Assembly (NCBI GenBank): GCA_027922465.2
Contig: BQMF02000136.1
Span: 744,001 to 808,000, forward strand
DNA from: Turritopsis dohrnii
Taxonomy: Eukaryota; Cnidaria; Hydrozoa; Anthoathecata; Oceaniidae
Direction of reading: 5' to 3'
DNA length: 64,000 nt
Both the position numbers and the translations under genes were made by a program. Of this stretch, positions 60,638 to 64,000 are shown piece by piece. The first letter of the stretch is position 1. Each line of letters begins with the position of its first letter. The notes under the pieces are model-generated. The model made no database searches, was not told the origin of the DNA, and was given only the letters and a program-made list of their open reading frames with translations.

Positions 60638-61381
60638 TTTGGGCCTACAGTAGGGAGAAAAGTTTTTCACTAATTAAAAGCAAATACTTTTGTAATACAA
60701 AATTCCATAAATCAGAAATAATATCATATAATGTATCCTCTATACCTTATTGTACTAGAGAATGGTAGCTCATTAAGCAAATATGTTTTAAGCACGATAT
60801 AAAATGATCAAATTACCTTATAATCTTGTTGACAAATTAACGTCCGTATCAGCGCTAAGAGGTTTGGAACCCAACATTACTTCGTACGGAGATTATGAAA
60901 TAAAATCTCCTTTTTCTATGTTTCAACTCTAAGGTTGAAAACTGTTTTTTGATCTTCAACTATTGTTCATCAAGGACACTTGCTGTTTAACTACATTTTG
61001 TGTGGGCACCACAAGTCCACAAGTTTTCGTTTCGCAATGACTGTAACGTAGATTTAATTTCTTGCATCTATCATAAATTATATAAACTGTATGGAGTGAA
61101 GACTTTCACAATTGTATTGACTGCAACACTATTAAATCTATTATAATCACGTGATTTAAAATAGGTCAAACTTGTTTAAAAACTGAAGACCTTGTCTATT
61201 TATGATCAAATCTGCAAAAATTACTGCCAAATTTAACATGGGCCTTCCAATTGTTCTCTATGCAAACCTTCCAAAATTTGCCAGAAATGCGAAAGATCAT
61301 ATTTAAGTAAACATTACATGAAATTGTTCATAACATGGATTAGCAGGAGCAAGAGAAACTTATAACTTAAATCAACAATAC

Positions 61382-61546
61382 CAGTGGCGGATCTAGAGGT
61401 ATGTCGAAATTTGTGTAGGAGAGTGTTAGCAATCTAACCATAAAAGAAAAGCGTTCAAATAATCCCATTGGTAATATAAATTGAATTCACAAATTATGTT
61501 AATGCTCTCCTACACAAATTTCGACATACCTCTAGATCCGCCACTG
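61382..61546. mobile_element. Small hAT-like MITE
   Basis: TIR CAGTGGCGGATCTAGAGGTA and its inverted copy, about 50 bases each, close a 165-base element. CAGTGGCGGAT-type ends are typical of hAT-derived MITEs. An exact 8-bp duplication was not found. Confidence 0.65.
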
Positions 61547-61587
61547 AATACATACAATATGAAAATCTATTTCTACTAAACTTGCCA

Positions 61588-62042
61588 GTGGCGGATCCAG
61601 AGGTAAGTCGCAACTTGCGTGGGAGAGTGTTAACAATTCGAACATAAAAGAAAAAGGTTCAAATAATCTTATAAGTAAGTAAGTAAGTAAGTAAGTAACC
61701 GAGAGTTTTTAGTCCTTGGCTTCCATCCGAAATGGTTGGTTCTTCCGCCCGCCGACTTGCAACTGTTAGTTGACTTACCGCCAGAGATACGTATAGCATT
61801 GCTCTAACTTGCTCGAAGGCCAGTGTGCAGTCAGTCGATGGCTCCTAATACGCTGCTTTTAAAGCGCATCGGAGTGGAGTATGGAGATACGACATGACTG
61901 GACTCGAACACGGGTCGCAGCTGTCGCACTCAAAGGTATTATCCACTACATCATGTCTGTTTATTGGTAATATAAATCCAATTGACAAATTACGTTAATG
62001 CGCTTCGTCACAAGTTGCGGCCGCCCTCTAGATCTACCACTG
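61588..62042. mobile_element. Second copy of the hAT-like MITE, split by a SINE
   Basis: Ends CAGTGGCGGATCCAGAGGTA and CTCTAGATCTACCACTG with the same internal landmarks as the 165-base copy (ACATAAAAGAAAAAGGTTCA, GGTAATATAAAT). It is interrupted at AATCTTAT|TTATTGG by 61672-61965. Confidence 0.65.
61672..61965 (-). mobile_element. tRNA-derived SINE
   Basis: On the minus strand the element starts with a tRNA-like head (61957-61891) whose acceptor arms GACATGA/TCATGTC pair over seven bases and whose B box reads GTTCGAGTCC. A body follows, ending in a (TTAC)n tail at 61672-61697. Flanking TTAT may be a short target duplication. Confidence 0.6.
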
Positions 62043-62049
62043 ACTGCAT

Positions 62050-62827
62050 ATTACCACTTGAATCTTTTCATAGAGCTCATTAATAACACAATTGTGCATG
62101 GAAAGACAAATGAAACAATAAAACTTTGTTAGGATCCGTATTTAGTGAGGGCTATTAGGAAAATATTCAGCAAGATACTGCATGCAAATTCGTACAAACA
62201 TCTATTATAATGTTCTGAACGAAATTTTTAACAGAACCAGCAAAAAAATGACGTCATTGCTGACATCAGCAGTTTTTTTGTCTGAAAATGTTTTTCACCG
62301 AAAAGGGTCATATTATATACCGTTGGATCGGATTTTTATACTGAATTCAAAAAAGGTTTATCTTATATCCTAAAAATGTCGTTAAAAAAAGTTACGAGCA
62401 TTTAAAGTTCCCAATTATGACGAAAATTGACAAAAAATCAATTTTCCCAAAACATAACATATCATATATCGTTTGACGCCGATTTCAACAAGGTTAATTT
62501 TATAGCCCCAAAACCATGTCATAAATATTTATGACTGTTTTAATTAGGGCCTCCACGGTAAAAGATTTTGTTCGATATCGGAAATAAATTGCTAATAAGG
62601 CAATGTAATGTCACCTATTCTTATGCTGTATAATATTGTGCACCTGAAGAATACTATAAATGTAAATACTAAGAAAATGGAGCGCCAGTTCCCAAGAGGA
62701 TGTAAACGGTCAGATGCTTTTTTGATGCTTTTTTGAAAACTAACGTCAAAAGAGTGAAAATAAATTAGTTTTTCTTAAAATTCTCACTCAAATTAAAAAG
62801 AAGTGAGCTGATTTTTTGCTGAAGAAG
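62050..62827. other. AT-rich region before the LINE ORF
   Basis: No gene recognised; the last few hundred bases are probably the 5' UTR of the following LINE. Confidence 0.4.
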
Positions 62828-64000
62828 ATGAAGGAAGCTGCGCTCGTCGTAATGGTGTATCTCTTTCTACATCAAATGGGAAGTAGCCACGAGAAATCGA
62901 GTTTTAAAGTTCAAAACAAAGACTTTTTGACTCGACGTCAAAATCACAACATCAAACGGAGGTTTTGTGCACCGATCCATCTCTACGCAAATCATTCGGC
63001 AACATTCCGGCTCCTCATCTCCGGTGATATCGAAACTAATCCGGGTCCGCTCGCGTGTCCTGTTTGTGCCAAAACTGTCCGTAAGAATTCGTACCAATTG
63101 GAATGCAAGGTTTGTCTCAACTCGACTCACGTAAAATGTATTTATAAAACTGTAAAAAACTTCTCAGACAAACACAATTTATGGACATGTCACGACTGTC
63201 TGCTTACTGAATTACCGTTCAACAATGCCGACATAGACTTTCTACTATCAGACTCTTCAACCGTGAATGATATTCCTGCGCAACAAAATACCCAAATCCA
63301 GTTGGACCTTCTAAACGCCAACCGAAACAACTACAGCATAGCGCATCTTAACATACAATCTATCAAAAATAAAACTGCCCAACTTGAAGCCATGCTCCTA
63401 AAACACAAATTTGATATCCTAACAATCTCTGAGACATGGCTCGTTGACAATCCTGCACTGATCAGACAACTCAACTTCTCCGGTTATCATCCTTTCAAGT
63501 ACAATAACAGAAATGGTAAACGTGGCGGTGGTGTTGGAGCCTACTTCAAAGACGGCATCAAACATCGCCCAAGAACTGACATTGATAAGAAAGACACAAC
63601 GATCGAACACCAGTGGTTTGAAGTGAAGGGAAAGAAAAGCCCCTTTCTTATAGCCGTCTTCTATCAACCAAGTTCCGAAGATGTCGACAAACGCGCCTGG
63701 CTTCAAAAATTCGAAACATTGATATCGTACGTTCACACCATCTGGTCTGATCCAATCGTGATCACTGGTGATACAAATATCGATCTCCTGAAAGAGAACT
63801 ACAACGTTGCAAACGAATATAAAGACACCCTAGATCGTCTCGGTTTACGTCAACAAGTGAAGAAACCAACCCGGAAAGGAAAAACCTGCATTGACCATAT
63901 TATTACCTCGTTTCCGAAAGTCATCGACGAACACGTGATACCCTGTTGCGAAATGAGTGATCATGATGCACCTTTCGTCATCTGCAACCTAAGGAAACCA
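62828..64000 (+). CDS. 2A-type LINE, 5' half (runs off the window)
   Basis: From ATG 62828 the frame is open to the window end (391 codons). Residues 4-20 are a hydrophobic, signal-like start (ALVVMVYLFLHQMG). GDIETNPGP at 63023-63049 (residues 66-74) is a canonical 2A motif after the RLLIS leader. A Cys/His finger follows (CPVC, CKVC, H, C, CHDC). The APE endonuclease then runs from about residue 170: SIAHLNIQSI, TISETWL, GGGVGAYF, AVFYQPS, VITGDTNIDLL, KTCIDHI, EMSDHDAPF. It is the same family as the split LINE at 18.0-26.5 kb but clearly diverged from it. The reverse transcriptase should lie beyond 64000. Confidence 0.9.
   Translation, partial: MKEAALVVMVYLFLHQMGSSHEKSSFKVQNKDFLTRRQNHNIKRRFCAPIHLYANHSATFRLLISGDIETNPGPLACPVCAKTVRKNSYQLECKVCLNSTHVKCIYKTVKNFSDKHNLWTCHDCLLTELPFNNADIDFLLSDSSTVNDIPAQQNTQIQLDLLNANRNNYSIAHLNIQSIKNKTAQLEAMLLKHKFDILTISETWLVDNPALIRQLNFSGYHPFKYNNRNGKRGGGVGAYFKDGIKHRPRTDIDKKDTTIEHQWFEVKGKKSPFLIAVFYQPSSEDVDKRAWLQKFETLISYVHTIWSDPIVITGDTNIDLLKENYNVANEYKDTLDRLGLRQQVKKPTRKGKTCIDHIITSFPKVIDEHVIPCCEMSDHDAPFVICNLRKP

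Larger units (their letters stand above)
56285..60912 (-). mobile_element. DIRS-type tyrosine-recombinase retrotransposon, damaged
   Basis: Gene order on the minus strand is gag-like, reverse transcriptase/RNase H, then tyrosine recombinase, as in DIRS elements. The termini share inverted copies of CGTACGAAGTAATGTTGGGT...CCAAACCTCTTAGCGCT. There is one copy at the right end (about 60848-60905) and two in inverse orientation at the left (about 56365-56412 and 56722-56775). Between these lie mutually inverted segments (CACAAGGCCGCGCAGCG at 56316 and CGCTGCGCGGCCTTGTG at 56673), matching the internal complementary region DIRS elements use to circularise. Target duplication is absent or not visible. 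Frameshifts and a stop in gag and RT show this copy is inactive. Confidence 0.85.

Overview
The window is eukaryotic, AT-rich and intron-bearing. It looks like an invertebrate animal genome. Conserved animal genes (gamma-glutamyltransferase, EMG1/NEP1), several non-LTR retrotransposons whose N-termini carry a 2A ribosome-skipping motif, a DIRS tyrosine-recombinase retrotransposon, Helitron-type repeats and many MITEs are what one expects in a cnidarian or similar marine invertebrate. The species cannot be fixed from the sequence alone.

Layout. 1-2.7 kb: a tRNA-like pseudogene, a THAP zinc-finger fragment, a frameshifted ORF starting with a 2A-like motif, and a ZMYM/hAT transposase remnant. 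2.7-6.8 kb: no gene seen. 6.8-11.3 kb: a six-unit head-to-tail array of non-autonomous Helitron-like units. 11.7-14.7 kb: a decayed LINE. 16.3-30.4 kb (minus): a gamma-glutamyltransferase gene with nine confident coding exons; its 5' exon is unresolved. 33.6-39.1 kb (plus): EMG1/NEP1 in six exons. 39.2-42.7 kb (minus): a single-exon 1148-residue coiled-coil protein, tail to tail with EMG1. 42.9-45.4 kb: a fold-back element, a mariner-like MITE and a LINE 3' end. 48.8-49.7 kb: a LINE 3' fragment. 50.5-51.0 kb: a MITE full of CGCGAAAGT motifs. 54.8-55.3 kb: a complete small gene for a secreted six-cysteine peptide. 56.3-60.9 kb (minus): a damaged DIRS element. 61.4-62.0 kb: two hAT-like MITEs, one holding a tRNA-derived SINE. 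62.8-64.0 kb: the 5' half of an open 2A-LINE running off the window.

The most striking structure is the penultimate intron of the gamma-glutamyltransferase gene (16.3-30.4 kb), read here as a nest of insertions. A TIR element (17174-26924, 5-bp ACATT duplication) contains a 2A-type LINE. The LINE is split between an A and a T by a Helitron array (20872-25974). Within that array one unit holds a MITE, and another is split, again between A and T, by an oppositely oriented Helitron dimer (23054-24800). If the Helitron block is removed, the two LINE halves join in frame into one open frame of about 1108 codons, so the insertion is probably young. Every unit boundary is an exact CTAG|TC joint, as expected if Helitrons insert as rolling-circle concatemers.
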